From positions 1 to 64,000 of the forward strand of contig NZ_RQJW01000008.1 in assembly GCF_004028635.1 (NCBI RefSeq): a stretch of DNA of 64,000 nucleotides, in the 5' to 3' direction. Each line of letters begins with the position of its first letter. Positions within the stretch are counted from its first letter, which is position 1. This document shows positions 52,849 through 62,314 of the stretch, in pieces. The DNA comes from Streptomyces cyaneus (lineage in GTDB: Bacteria; Actinomycetota; Actinomycetes; Streptomycetales; Streptomycetaceae). A program made the position numbers and the translations under genes. The notes beneath the pieces were generated by a model, which was not told where the DNA came from, did no database searches, and saw nothing but the letters and a program-made list of their open reading frames with translations.

Positions 52849-53739
52849 TCATGCGGTCGGCGCCGGGTTCTTGAGTACCTCTGTCAGGGCGGAGATGCTG
52901 TGGTCGCCGTAGCCGGCCTCGACGGCTCGCTTCAGCAAGGCATGGAAGGGCTTGTGCCACTCCATGTCGAGGTTCGCTTCCTTGCCGAGTTCCTCGTCAT
53001 GCCCGGCTCCAGCGAGGAACAGACTCACCGAGGACGCGGGCTTGCAGTAGTCGCCGCGGTCAATTTCCTCTGCGAAGACCGGCAGCACCGAGTTGATCAT
53101 CTCGAACCACTTGATGCTGAACCGCACCATTGAGGCCACCTCAAGGCCACGCGCCTGCACCGCTGCCGCGCCCTGGAAGAAGCCGACGAGCGCGGGCAGC
53201 AGGGTGCCGCCCACCGCCATCTCGTACAGGGCAGCGAGATCGGCGTCGGTACCGAGGTAGACGGTGTCACCGCCTAACACCCGCAGCGTCCCCGCGAACT
53301 CGTCGAAGACGGTTTTGTCGCCGCCGTAATACAGGAGGGTGTCCTCGGCTCCGACGGCGGACGGCACGTTCTTGATCGCCCCGTCGAGGTAACGCGCGCC
53401 GTGCCCGAGCGCCCATTCGGCCATCTGACGGGCACCGGCCGGCGAACCGCTGTTCAGGCTTACAAGGGCCCGCCCCTTGAGCGTGGCAGTGGCCGGTCCC
53501 AGGGCCTCGATGGTGTTCTCGTATGTGGTCAGGCAGGCGATGATCAGCGGACTCGCCGCGACTGCCTCGTCCACAGTCTGCGTGTGAACGGCGCCCTTGG
53601 ACACGAGCGGCACGGCCTTCGATGCTGTCCTGTTCCAGACGGTGGTCGGGTGTCCGGCGTCGATGAATGCCTCTGCCAATGCGCTGCCCATCGAGCCCAG
53701 CCCGACGACGGTCACGGGAGTGCGGTGGTGTCCGGTCAT
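52849..53739 (-). CDS. NAD(P)-dependent oxidoreductase, imine-reductase-like
   Basis: This 296-residue beta-hydroxyacid-dehydrogenase/6PGDH-fold protein has the N-terminal Rossmann motif VVGLGSMGSALAEAF, TVWNRTASKA and LVSLNSGSPAGARQM. A C-terminal helical domain carries LYEMAVGGTLLPALVGFFQG. The overall pattern matches actinobacterial imine reductases and related NADPH reductases. ATG 53739 is the start; 22 upstream residues are not part of the fold. It is divergent from an HxlR regulator, which likely controls it. Confidence 0.88.
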   Translation of the reverse strand: MTGHHRTPVTVVGLGSMGSALAEAFIDAGHPTTVWNRTASKAVPLVSKGAVHTQTVDEAVAASPLIIACLTTYENTIEALGPATATLKGRALVSLNSGSPAGARQMAEWALGHGARYLDGAIKNVPSAVGAEDTLLYYGGDKTVFDEFAGTLRVLGGDTVYLGTDADLAALYEMAVGGTLLPALVGFFQGAAAVQARGLEVASMVRFSIKWFEMINSVLPVFAEEIDRGDYCKPASSVSLFLAGAGHDEELGKEANLDMEWHKPFHALLKRAVEAGYGDHSISALTEVLKNPAPTA

Positions 53740-53869
53740 GCGTTTACTCCTGCCTGATACCGATGCTTCTGAAGCGTGAAATGGGTCGAATAGCCGACAT
53801 CGCACGGAGTTGCTGCCCCTCTTGGTGCGACGCCTGATCCATGCTGCGGTGGCACCAACATTTCTACAA

Positions 53870-53892
53870 GTACCTACAATTCTGTCTGGTAC
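53870..53892. promoter_or_regulatory. Candidate HxlR operator
   Basis: GTACC and GGTAC form an inverted repeat with a 13-base spacer in the gap between the divergent reductase and HxlR genes, 26 bases before the HxlR start. HxlR proteins typically bind such dyads at divergent promoters. Confidence 0.45.
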
Positions 53893-53917
53893 CCACAGTT
53901 TTGTTAGGGGGAGTGCT

Positions 53918-54247
53918 GTGCGGAAGCGGAGCTATACCTGCGGCCTGGACGCCGCCATCGATGTCATGGGAGGGAAATGGAAGGGATTGATCCTGTTCTG
54001 GCTCGGCGAGGGGCCGCTGCGCTTCGGCGAGTTGCGTCGGACGGTGGTGGGCATCAGTGAGCGGATGCTTATCCTTCAACTTCGGGAGCTGGAGGCCAGT
54101 GGCCTCGTGCACCGCGAGGTCCATGACCAGGTGCCACCGAAGGTGGAGTACTCACTGACTGAGTTTGGTCACTCGCTCCTTTCGGCTCTCACCCCACTCG
54201 GCCAGTGGGGTGAGGACCACATAGAGCGTCTCGAAGCCCTCCCGTGA
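53918..54247 (+). CDS. HxlR family transcriptional regulator
   Basis: This 109-residue winged-helix regulator has YTCGLDAAIDVMGGKWKGLI with the conserved Cys that senses thiol or aldehyde stress in many members, FGELRRTVVGISERMLILQL as the helix-turn-helix and VHREVHDQVPPKVEYSLT as the wing. GTG 53918 has a GGGGAG five bases before it. Divergent from the imine-reductase-like gene, its probable target. Confidence 0.92.
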   Translation: MRKRSYTCGLDAAIDVMGGKWKGLILFWLGEGPLRFGELRRTVVGISERMLILQLRELEASGLVHREVHDQVPPKVEYSLTEFGHSLLSALTPLGQWGEDHIERLEALP

Positions 54248-54363
54248 GCCGGGCACACGGGAAGGCAGTCGAGATCACCGCAGCGACGCCTCTGACCCTT
54301 GACCTACTGCCCGGCCCTCAGAAGGCACCCCATGTCTGATCTTGATGCGCGACGATCCCGATC

Positions 54364-54555
54364 GTGGCAGGTGTGATCACAGCATCGGGGACGTCCTGGA
54401 TAGCCCCGTTCACAGGACTTAGCTCACGGCTCTTCACTCGTCTGGTGGCCGCAGTGCGCCGCGAGAACGCGGCTGCGCCCGTGCGGGGGCGGCCGTGGAA
54501 ACTTCCTCTGGAAGACCGAGTGCTACTCGTGACCACCTATTGGCGCACTAGTGCA
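54364..54555 (+). pseudogene. IS5-family transposase N-terminal scrap
   Basis: The reading LSSRLFTRLVAAVRRENAAA then RGRPWKLPLEDRVLLVTTYW matches the start of IS5-type transposases. The rest is absent: the hydrolase gene begins on the other strand immediately after. This fills the 300-bp gap between the HxlR and hydrolase genes, where nothing else is seen. Confidence 0.7.
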
Positions 54556-55312
54556 AGGCCGCGTTGATCCTTCGGGGGTCTGCGATGAGCTCTGCCAGGA
54601 CCTTGCCGAATGAATCAGGTGCTTCGAGCATCACCATGTGACCGGCGTCGGGGACCTCGGTGTAACTGGCGGCTGCGGTGAGTGCCCACTCAGGCACATT
54701 CCATCCGGCACGGGAGCGCGCTCCGGCGACGAGGTGGACTGGGGTGCGCTCGAAGACTTCGTGCAGCACTTGCTCATAACTCGGCACCCCGGTGTACTCG
54801 ACCACAGCACGGGCCGTCGCCTGGATGGTGCTGGCGGGCTGGTACGCGAGGGCTTCCGCAGCGGATCGGATGCGATCACCGGTCGACTCGATGCCGCTCT
54901 CGCGCAGCCAGCGAGCCGGGTCAGCGCGATCTGCTTCGAGCATTTCATTCACCTGGTCAGGCGTTTTGGTGGAGACCTGCGCGGACCAGAAGGCGTCGGC
55001 GAGTGTGAAGTTCCCCTCGACGTTGACGAAGGATTCGACGCGGCCCGGGTACCGATGGGCGAACGACGCAGCGATCACACCGCCGACGGAGTGGCCGACG
55101 AGGTGGACACGAGTGTTCGGCGCCCCATTGTCGAGAATCGTGCGCACGTACTCCACTTGGGCATCGATCGTGATGCCGTCTGGATCGACGTCGACTTCCG
55201 GTCCGTAACCCAGGAGATCAGGACTCAGGACAACAGACGGACGTAGATGGGTAACAGCGCGCTCATCAGCGAATGGGCCGATGAGTCCATGAAGGAGAAC
55301 CACTGGTTGCAT
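54548..55312 (-). CDS. Alpha/beta hydrolase
   Basis: This 254-residue alpha/beta-hydrolase-fold enzyme has the oxyanion-hole HGLIG near the start, the nucleophile elbow GHSVGG and the catalytic His in VPDAGHMVMLEAP, with an Asp/Glu expected between. It is probably an esterase or related hydrolase. ATG 55312 is at the first beta-strand; the 24 residues upstream look non-coding. Lone gene between transposase scraps. Confidence 0.85.
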   Translation of the reverse strand: MQPVVLLHGLIGPFADERAVTHLRPSVVLSPDLLGYGPEVDVDPDGITIDAQVEYVRTILDNGAPNTRVHLVGHSVGGVIAASFAHRYPGRVESFVNVEGNFTLADAFWSAQVSTKTPDQVNEMLEADRADPARWLRESGIESTGDRIRSAAEALAYQPASTIQATARAVVEYTGVPSYEQVLHEVFERTPVHLVAGARSRAGWNVPEWALTAAASYTEVPDAGHMVMLEAPDSFGKVLAELIADPRRINAALH

Positions 55313-55430
55313 GGAAGGCCAGACTACTGCGCATGCCCGGGCAGGTTGGTGCCTTGCCCCGCCGCTCAAGTCCTGGAAGATCATTGGATCAGCCTGCTGA
55401 TCCTTCAGCGCCTAAGAGCTCGTAACACGA

Positions 55431-55775
55431 TCATGGGTGGACCTTCTTGAGGCGTCTCCAGCAGATGAGGCCGCAGGCAAGTGAGACGAAGGCGTCGTGC
55501 AGGTCGAGGCGTCTTTTCCAGCGGACGGCCAGACGCTTGAAGTGGTGCAGGAGCGAGAAAGTCTGCTCGACGACGTAGCGGAGCTTGCCGAGGTCCTTGA
55601 TGTTCGGGGCACCTTTGCGGGAGATCACCGGCAGGATGCGACGCCTGCGCAGCTCGCGCCGGTTGGGGTTGCTGTCGTAGCCCTTGTCGCCCAGGAGTGC
55701 GTCGGGGCGCCTGCGCGGACGGCCCGGCTTCCCGGCGACGGGCGGGATGCCGTCGGCCTGCACCGCCATCGCCAA
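55431..55775 (-). pseudogene. IS5-family transposase C-terminal fragment
   Basis: The minus strand encodes LLGDKGYDSNPNRRELRRRR, then KLRYVVEQTFSLLHHFKRLA and RRLDLHDAFVSLACGLICWR, the last third of an IS5 transposase with its catalytic Glu. The N-terminal two thirds are missing, replaced by unrelated sequence at 55,776. Confidence 0.8.
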
Positions 55776-55953
55776 CGGCGATCTGGCGTATCGCCGCTGG
55801 CACCGTATGATCGCGCTCTACGTGCCACAAGGGCAGCGAATCGTCGAGGACTTCACCCTCGCTCTGCCGCTTCGCGGCTGGGAGCGGGGCAGCGCCTGGG
55901 GATACGACACGGGGACGCGTTCGTTCTTCGCGAGGCTGTACGGCAACGAGGCC
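55776..55953 (+). pseudogene. Fragment of an unidentified protein between two IS elements
   Basis: The frame reads GDLAYRRWHRMIALYVPQG, then RIVEDFTLALPLRGWERGS and DTGTRSFFARLYGNE, protein-like with balanced composition. It starts at the IS5 fragment junction and is cut by the IS256 end. The family is not recognised; the full gene is not in the window. Confidence 0.45.
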
Positions 55954-57383
55954 GGATCGTGTCCCTTGTCGTGGTGTAGGCGATCTACGAGTGGGAGTGC
56001 GCGGGCGTGTGCCCTGGGCGCACACCTGATGTGGGTTGCTGCTCCCTGACGACAAGACGGGCCACCGTGTAACTCTCCGTGCTAAAACGCCAGTTCAAGC
56101 GGTGGGAGTACACGATGGCCCTGTCTCAGTCTGACCTGATACGCCTGCTTGAGTCACTACGTTCGACCGACGGAATCGAGCTCATCCGCGCCATCGCCGA
56201 GCGGATGGTGCAGGAACTGATCGAGGCCGAGGCCACCGCGCACATCGGTGCGGAGTGGAACGAGCACACCCCGCGCGGACCGCCTTACGCAACGGGCACC
56301 GGGACAAGGTGCTGACCACGCTGGCCGGCGACCTGGACCTGGAGATCCCCAAGGTCCGCACCGGCAGCTTCTTCCCCTCACTGCTGGAGCATCGGCGCCG
56401 CATCGACCAGGCCCTCTACGCCGTCATCATGGAGGCATACGTGCACGGCGTCTCCACCCGCAGCGTCGATGACCTGGTCAAAGCGTTGGGCGGGGACAGC
56501 GGGATCTCCAAGTCGGAGGTCTCGCGGATCTGCGAAGCACTGGACGAACCGCTGACCGCGTTCCGCACCCGCCCCCTCGATCATGTCCGCTTCCCCTACG
56601 TCTACCTGGACGCGACCTACTGCAAGGCGCGGGTGAATCACCAGATCGTCTCCCAGGCCGTCGTGGTCGCCACCGGCATCACCGAAGACGGCAACCGCGA
56701 AGTTCTCGGACTGATGGTCGGCGACAGCGAGAGCGAGACGTTCTGGAAGGAATTCCTGCGCTCGCTGCGTGAGCGCGGCCTGTCCGGGGTCCGTCTGGTC
56801 ATCACCGACCAGCACTCCGGCCTGGTCGCCGCGGTCCGCAAGGTCATGCTCGGCGCCGCCTGGCAGCGGTGCAGGGTTCATTTCCTGCGGAACGTTTTCA
56901 ACGTGATCGACCGGGACTCCGGCGAGATGGTCGCCGCGACGATCCGCACCATCTTCACCCAGCCCACCGCGGAGCTCGTGCGCACCCAACTGGACACTGT
57001 CGCCGACATGCTCGGCACCCAGTTTCCCAAGGTCAAAGCGATGCTGCTGGAGGCGAAGGAGGACCTGACCGCGTTCGCGGACTTCCCGCCGAGGCACTGG
57101 AAGAAGATCCAGTCCACCAACCCTCTGGAGCGGATCAACCGGGAGATCAAACGCCGCACCGACGTCGTCCAGGTCTTCCCCAACCCACCCGCCCTGGAAC
57201 GACTGGTGACCGCCGTGCTCTTCGAGATGCACGACGAATGGATCGCCTTCCCCCGCCGCTACCTGCCCGAGGGCAGCATGGACGAGCTCTACCCCGAACT
57301 CCCCGAAAGCGCCGCCGCACTACCCAGGGCCTCGGACAATCCCGCTGGTTGATCGCCTACACCACGAGACGGGGGCGCCATCC
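55954..57383 (+). mobile_element. IS256-family element
   Basis: The left end from 55954 and right end to 57383 share an inverted TCGTGGTGTAGGCGATC core plus partly matching outer bases. The interior holds an IS256-type transposase gene. No target duplication is visible. A 51-bp copy of the left end recurs in inverted orientation at 58116-58166. Confidence 0.7.
56115..57352 (+). pseudogene. IS256-family mutator transposase, one frameshift
   Basis: The first frame (MALSQSDLIRLLESLRS to AHIGAEWNEHTP) breaks near 56,270. The second continues RTALRNGHRDKVLTTLAGDL through the DDE mutator domain (VYLDATYCKAR with the first Asp, LVITDQHSGL with the second, WKKIQSTNPLERINREIKRR with the Glu) to 57352. 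A single-base indel separates the two frames, so it is either recently dead or a sequencing error. Confidence 0.85.
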
Positions 57384-57414
57384 GGCGCGAAGCATTCGCA
57401 CACCGACAGTCGCG

Positions 57415-57467
57415 AGGGCCTCCCGGTGCTCTAGGGGTGTCGCAACCCCAAGCCACCAGGAGGCCCT
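57415..57467. terminator. Nested hairpin
   Basis: AGGGCCTCC at 57415-57423 pairs with GGAGGCCCT at 57459-57467, and inside them GGGGT pairs with ACCCC around GTCGCA. The structure sits just past the IS256 end and 27 bp beyond the secreted-protein gene (minus strand), whose terminator it may be. Confidence 0.6.
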
Positions 57468-57493
57468 ACTCTTGTGCAGTCACCCAGAGGTCG

Positions 57494-57889
57494 TCACTTG
57501 GCGAGGTATCCCTTGTAGACGCCGTCGATGTCCTTGAACTGGATCTTCATGTTCGTTCCGTCCTTGACGTTCGTGGCCAGAACCTTCCAGGTGTTCTTCG
57601 GCGCCCACTTCCACGTGTCGGCGCAGTCCCACTGGGCATAGCCGGTTTGCCAACACCACTTCACGTACGCGCCAGAGTTCGTGACCTTGATGTTGAGGTC
57701 TGAGCAGCGGCTCGTAGCCGTGATCCAGGCGCGATTATCGGGCGGAAAGTTCCGCTCGTGGTCCAACTTGGTAAAGGGTGTTGCCCCGTCGTAGCAGGTC
57801 ACTGCCTGCGCCTCGCCGCTGCTGACGATTCCGCCGGCCACCAGTGCTGCGGTAGCGGTCAGCACAGCCAGTCCTCGTGACTTCCTCAT
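57494..57889 (-). CDS. Secreted cysteine-containing small protein
   Basis: This 131-residue protein has a Sec signal peptide (residues 1-29, ending GEAQA). The mature part of about 100 residues is rich in Trp, Tyr and Lys with four Cys that could form two disulfides. ATG 57889 follows GGGGGATT. No family recognised; the pattern WKWAPKNTWKVLATNV resembles small secreted beta-sheet proteins. It lies between an intact-length IS256 and a solitary IS256 end. Confidence 0.75.
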   Translation of the reverse strand: MRKSRGLAVLTATAALVAGGIVSSGEAQAVTCYDGATPFTKLDHERNFPPDNRAWITATSRCSDLNIKVTNSGAYVKWCWQTGYAQWDCADTWKWAPKNTWKVLATNVKDGTNMKIQFKDIDGVYKGYLAK

Positions 57890-58115
57890 CCCAATCCCCC
57901 TTTGTGCATGCATCAGCACCACCCACCATGACGAGAGGTGCCCCGATAGGGAACCTGCAACGTTTCAGGGTTACCGGCCAGTTCTTCGAGCGGGGCAGGG
58001 CCATCGCGTCCTCTCCGCGTGAGTGAACTGCACTGTCAACAACGGGAGTTAGGTGGTGGCCCGTCCCAGGATCAGAGAGTGGCGCTCACCAGCTGAAGCG
58101 CGCCCCGGGCAGATA

Positions 58116-58166
58116 CCCGCGCACTCCCACTCGTAGATCGCTTACACCACGACAAGGGACACGATC
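58116..58166 (-). repeat. Inverted copy of the IS256 left end
   Basis: This 51-bp stretch is the reverse complement of 55955-56005 with one mismatch. With the IS256 copy it brackets 2.1 kb including the secreted-protein gene. It is the remains of a second, oppositely oriented IS256 element. Confidence 0.85.
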
Positions 58167-58168
58167 GG

Positions 58169-58976
58169 ATGGACCGGGCAGATCGCCGTCAGCGCGGCAA
58201 ATCAGATCCGCTCGATGCCCAGAACGCGGCGCGAGCCGTATTGAGCGGCCGGGCCCGCGCCAGGGGCAAAGCGGGTGACGGGCCGGTGCAGATCGCGGGA
58301 ATGTACAAACTCACGAAGGCGTCGGCCGTCAAAGCCCGCACCCAGGCCATCAACCAGCTCAAGTCCGTCCTCATTACTGCTGACCCCGCCTTGCGGGAAG
58401 AACTGGCCGGACTGGGCGATGCCGAACTCTTCCGCACCTGTGCGCGGTTCACCGACGCGAGCAGTCAGGAAGAGGGCGGTGAAGCGGGGGTGCTGCAGGC
58501 CACTCGGGTCACGCTGGGTCTGCTGGCTCACCGGATCGGACAGCTCTCCGAGCAGATCCGGGATGTGGACGCTCGTCTGGCCCGGCTCCTGGAATGTCAT
58601 GCCCCGCAGCTGCTGGACGTGGTGGGGGTCGGTCCGGACACGGCCGTCACTTTGCTGATCACGGTGGGGGACAATCCGGAACGCCTGGACAGTGAGGCGT
58701 CCTTCGCTGCGCTGTGCGGGGTCAGTCCTGTCGAGCGTTCCTCGGGACGCCGGCAGTTCCGTCGTCTCAACCGTGGTGGCGACCCGTCAGGCCAACGCCG
58801 CGCTTCACCGCATCGTATTCACTCGTCTGCGGGTCGACCCGCGCACTCAGGGCTACTACGAGCGCCGGATCAAGGAGGGCAAGACGCGGCGCGAAATCGT
58901 CCGTTGCCTCAAAGGCTATGCGGCCCGGGAGGTCTTCCACCTGGTCAAACAGCTGCAGCCAGGACCCCGCTCGTAG
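58169..58976 (+). pseudogene. IS110-family transposase, truncated and frameshifted
   Basis: It begins inside the RuvC-like domain (KSDPLDAQNAARAVLSGRAR), passes the linker and the transposase_20 region (LLDVVGVGPDTAVTLLITVG, then FAALCGVSPVERSSGRRQF). It shifts frame near 58,785 to RQANAALHRIVFTRLRVDPR and ends REIVRCLKGYAAREVFHLVK. The N-terminal catalytic part is missing. The end matches the scrap at 36.3 kb. Confidence 0.85.
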
Positions 58977-59008
58977 GGGCTGTCGTGACAGATGAGAGGC
59001 TCAGGCGG

Positions 59009-59116
59009 GTGAGTGAGACACCGTCGAACACCCTGCAATACCGCTTTGACGGGCCAGAAGAGGCTCCCGTCCTGATCTTGGGTCCCTCCTTGGGTACCAC
59101 ATGGCACATGTCGTAG
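59009..59116 (+). pseudogene. N-terminal scrap of beta-ketoadipate enol-lactone hydrolase
   Basis: The first 35 codons read VSETPSNTLQYRFDGPEEAP then VLILGPSLGTTWHM, as at the start of Streptomyces PcaD/PcaL proteins, then a stop. The alpha/beta-hydrolase body with its catalytic triad is absent. It is therefore a relic cut by rearrangement next to the IS110 remnant. Confidence 0.65.
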
Positions 59117-59824
59117 AAACCGTCCACGGGCGTCCAGTTGATCCATAACGGGGGCGTAAGTCCAGGTCAGAACCCTGCGACGCGTGAGCGTCCATGGGGC
59201 TCGTGACAGGGAAGTGACAGAAGGCGCGCTGCGGGACCCCCGCGAGCTAGCCCGGCCGAGGGTCCGGTCGCGTACAGCGGTCTGCTACGCATTCCTTGCG
59301 ACCGTGGCACCGGGTGTGGCCGTAGAACCGCGATGACCTGCTCCCTGAGCAGGGTGCGAAGGCCCTCGTGGATGGCCTGGTTCTTCTGCTCGGCCTGCAG
59401 GGACCATCGATGGTGCGGAGAGTCGGCCGTTTCCCCAACGGCGAGGGTCGATGCTGGAGGGGTACTTCCGAGGCCGAGGTTTAGCCGTCCGCATCGGCGG
59501 TGTACGGCGCCAGCCTGGTCACGACGTGAGGCCGAAGAACGGTCAAGAGGGGCAACCAGCCGCATTGAGCGGGAAAGACACCCGAGGGTAGGGCGAATTC
59601 TCGGCACACATGGACTCCTGTCCAGGCCACGAATTAGCCGCAGGGGGAGGCATGTTGAGCAGTGCGTCACGCCTGCGCGCGCTCTATCCCTCACTTAGGA
59701 CGATCACACGCTGGTTCAGGGCGCGCGGGTTTTCCTCAAGGGCTGTTTCTTCTCGGAGCCGGTGGTCGCGCAGCCCTGGAACTCAGATCACGGGCCGTGA
59801 GTCCCGCGAGGGCACATGAGTACG
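59117..59824. other. No convincing gene
   Basis: Several short frames are open on both strands, but none shows a domain, signal peptide or good start with ribosome site. The minus strand around 59,300 reads HEGLRTLLREQVIAVLRPH, helix-like but unrecognised. It is probably decayed sequence next to the relic. Confidence 0.45.
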
Positions 59825-60514
59825 TCATGGACGTGCGGCGGCCAGGGTGTCTGCAAGCTCCTGTAGGTCCTCCGCTGCGTGATTGGGTGGAGTCATCGCC
59901 CGCGGGTACACCGATGCTCCGCGCCGCAGCCACGTACCGTCCAGTCCCGCTCGCTGGGCTCCGTCGATGTCCCAGGGGTGCGCGGCGACCATCAGTGCCT
60001 GGTCGGGCCGTACGCCGACCCGCTCGACGGCGTAGTGGTAGGCGGCCGGCGCGGGTTTCCAGCAGCGTGGGCCGCTCACGTCCGACAGAGCCTCGAAGCG
60101 GTGCAGCACTCCGGCCTTGTCCAGTAGCCTCTCGGTCATAGCGACGCTGCCGTTGGTCATCGCCGTCAGGCGATACCCCGCCTCGCTCAACTTCACTACG
60201 CCGTCCGGCACATCGGGGTGTACATCCAGGTGGGCGAAGCCATCGAGAATGTGCCGGGCTGCCGCTTCTCCATCTCCGGCCCAGCCCGTCAGCCTGGAGA
60301 GCATCGCCTGAAGTCCGTCGTGGGCAATGGACGTGAAGTCCGCGTACCCGCCGGCTGCCGTCAGCGCGAATCCGTCGCGCAGTACCCCGGCGAACCAGGT
60401 CGCCAGCAGATGCCCCGGGGCACCGATGTCCTCGAAGCGGGCGCGCAGCGGCGTGAGGTCGCTGAGCGTCTCGTTGACGTCGAAGACGAGGACCTGGGGC
60501 CGGTCGGCTGGCAT
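59825..60514 (-). CDS. Haloacid dehalogenase type II-like hydrolase
   Basis: This 229-residue HAD-superfamily enzyme has the nucleophile Asp in VFDVNETLSDL (residue 12), motif II TNGS, Lys in CWKPAPAAYHYA and motif IV AAHPWDIDGAQ. The DVNETL and HPWDI forms are typical of L-2-haloacid dehalogenases rather than phosphatases. The actual substrate is unknown. It ends before an intergenic desert and is preceded on the same strand by the NB-ARC gene. Confidence 0.9.
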   Translation of the reverse strand: MPADRPQVLVFDVNETLSDLTPLRARFEDIGAPGHLLATWFAGVLRDGFALTAAGGYADFTSIAHDGLQAMLSRLTGWAGDGEAAARHILDGFAHLDVHPDVPDGVVKLSEAGYRLTAMTNGSVAMTERLLDKAGVLHRFEALSDVSGPRCWKPAPAAYHYAVERVGVRPDQALMVAAHPWDIDGAQRAGLDGTWLRRGASVYPRAMTPPNHAAEDLQELADTLAAARP

Positions 60515-60562
60515 GCTCTCCTCCTCTTGGTGTCCGAACGCCCGATGCCGGATGGGAGCCCA

Positions 60563-62056
60563 TCAGGCTGCGAGTACCCGCCCTGCGCGCAAGTGCTGCG
60601 GCAGCCTGGTTCCTCCGTCGGCTTCGGAGTGCTGCCGGGGCATGGGCAGACGGAATCCGCGGAGCGTCCGGGTCTCCAGTTGTATGGCGGCATCGCGGCT
60701 GCGGCCATGTTCCAGCAGGCGGCCCAGGGCTTGTCGTATGCGGGTAGCCGGTTCGTCGATGCAGATACGTTCCTCCGCGTAGGCGTGGACGAGGGGGTGG
60801 AGCCGGAAGCGGCCGGGCGCGGTGCGCTCTATCAGGTGTGCTGCCGCCAGGGCGGCGAGGTGATGCTCGGCCGCAGAGGGCGGTTCGCCCAGGAGCGCGG
60901 CGGCCGTGGCGGCGTCGGTCTCCTGCAGCGGCTGGACGGCCAGCAGGCGCAGTAGCCGTCGCGCGCCCGTCGGCAAGCTCGCGTCGGAACCGGCCAGTGC
61001 GGTCCGTACGCCGTCCTCCAGGGCCAGGGTGATCAGGGGCTCGCGGTAGTAGTCGCCGAGCACCCAGGCAGGGTGGTCCCGCATGTGGCGGCCGATGACC
61101 GACAGTGCCAGCGGGAGGTGGCCCAGCAGGCCCGCGATCTCGTGGACGGCCGTGATGTCCGGGATGATGCGGTCGGCTCCCGCTGTCGCCCGCAGCAATT
61201 CGACAGAGTCGTCCGGGTCGAGCGGCCGCACCGGCAGACGGGCGGGGTCACCGAGGCCGGAAAGGGCGCGCCGGCTGGTGATCACAGTGCGGCATCCTCG
61301 GGTGCCGGGCAGCAGGCGACGTAGCTGTTCCGCGTCCGCCGCGTCGTCCAGGACGACCAGCGCGCCGGTTCCCGCCAGCAGTTGCCGGTAGAGGGCGGCG
61401 CGTGCGTCGAGGTCGTACGGGATGCGGTCGCCGGTGGCGCCGAGCAGGCGAAGGAAGGTCTCGAGTACGGCTGCCGGGTCGGCGGGCGGGCCCTGCGGGG
61501 CGGAGCCGCGGAGGTTTGCGAACAGGACGGGCACGCCGGTGCGTTCCTCGGCGAGCAGCCGGTGAGCGATGTGCAGGGCCAGTGACGTCTTGCCCACCCC
61601 CGGCATGCCCTCCAGCACCAGTGTCGTGACGTCCTGGTCGCGGGCGAGTAAGAACTCCGCCTGGGCCACCAGGTCAGTCCTGCCGACGAACACGGAGAGC
61701 CCTGCGGGCAGCCGGTCGTAGGCGCTGACCCGTGCGGCGGCCTCGGCCTCGCCGAGCACGGCCCGAAGCGACTGCCGCCACACGGAGAGGATGGCTTCGT
61801 CGGCGCCGACGAGGGCCTGCACCACGGCCAGTAGCAGGTCGGCGTTGGGGCGGCGGCGGCCGACCTGGAAGCAGTTGCCCACGGTCGAGCGGGCCGGCCA
61901 CTCGCCGCGCGGGCGTCCAACCCGCTGCCAGTCCCGGTGGATGCGCCGTGTGATCTCGGTGATCGACGGGTTGCCCGCCCACGCTTTCAGCAGTCTCAGT
62001 TCCGCGATGAATTCGTTCATTGTGCGGGCTTTTCCCGGATCCAGCACCTGCGGCAC
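60563..62056 (-). CDS. NB-ARC domain regulator (short STAND ATPase)
   Basis: This 497-residue protein has an N-terminal region (ELRLLKAWAGNPSITEITRR) of the type found before STAND ATPases in actinobacteria. NB-ARC follows, with P-loop GMPGVGKTS (Lys156), LVVLDDAAD and GCRTVITSRR, then LGHLPLALSVIGRHM and a winged-helix segment. Usual TPR or WD repeats are nearly absent, so it is short for the class. GTG 62056 is chosen because GGGGGAGG lies six bases upstream; the ATG two codons earlier sits directly on that site. Divergent from the OsmC-like gene. Confidence 0.82.
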   Translation of the reverse strand: MPQVLDPGKARTMNEFIAELRLLKAWAGNPSITEITRRIHRDWQRVGRPRGEWPARSTVGNCFQVGRRRPNADLLLAVVQALVGADEAILSVWRQSLRAVLGEAEAAARVSAYDRLPAGLSVFVGRTDLVAQAEFLLARDQDVTTLVLEGMPGVGKTSLALHIAHRLLAEERTGVPVLFANLRGSAPQGPPADPAAVLETFLRLLGATGDRIPYDLDARAALYRQLLAGTGALVVLDDAADAEQLRRLLPGTRGCRTVITSRRALSGLGDPARLPVRPLDPDDSVELLRATAGADRIIPDITAVHEIAGLLGHLPLALSVIGRHMRDHPAWVLGDYYREPLITLALEDGVRTALAGSDASLPTGARRLLRLLAVQPLQETDAATAAALLGEPPSAAEHHLAALAAAHLIERTAPGRFRLHPLVHAYAEERICIDEPATRIRQALGRLLEHGRSRDAAIQLETRTLRGFRLPMPRQHSEADGGTRLPQHLRAGRVLAA

Positions 62057-62314
62057 GAACATCCTCCCCCATGGGACACCTGGGCCACGATCAACTTGGA
62101 ACGGTCGTTTCAAGTTAGCCGTCATGGGGCTGTACCTGTCAACTGGTTTCCATCTGTTGAGCTTCGGCCACGGAGCGCATCCAGGATCATCCACGATCCG
62201 TCCGGAAGCCCGTATTCCGTCCTGATGCTGAGGCCGGTTCCCGCTCACCGGCACCCCGGGAAGTCCCGCCAAGCCCCGCGTGCCCCGTTCCAGGACAGGA
62301 GTCCGTGCATCGCC

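Noticed and set aside
59167..59698. Open frames on both strands in the gap before the HAD gene
   Set aside because: No domain, signal or start context, and the frames on the two strands mirror each other's composition.
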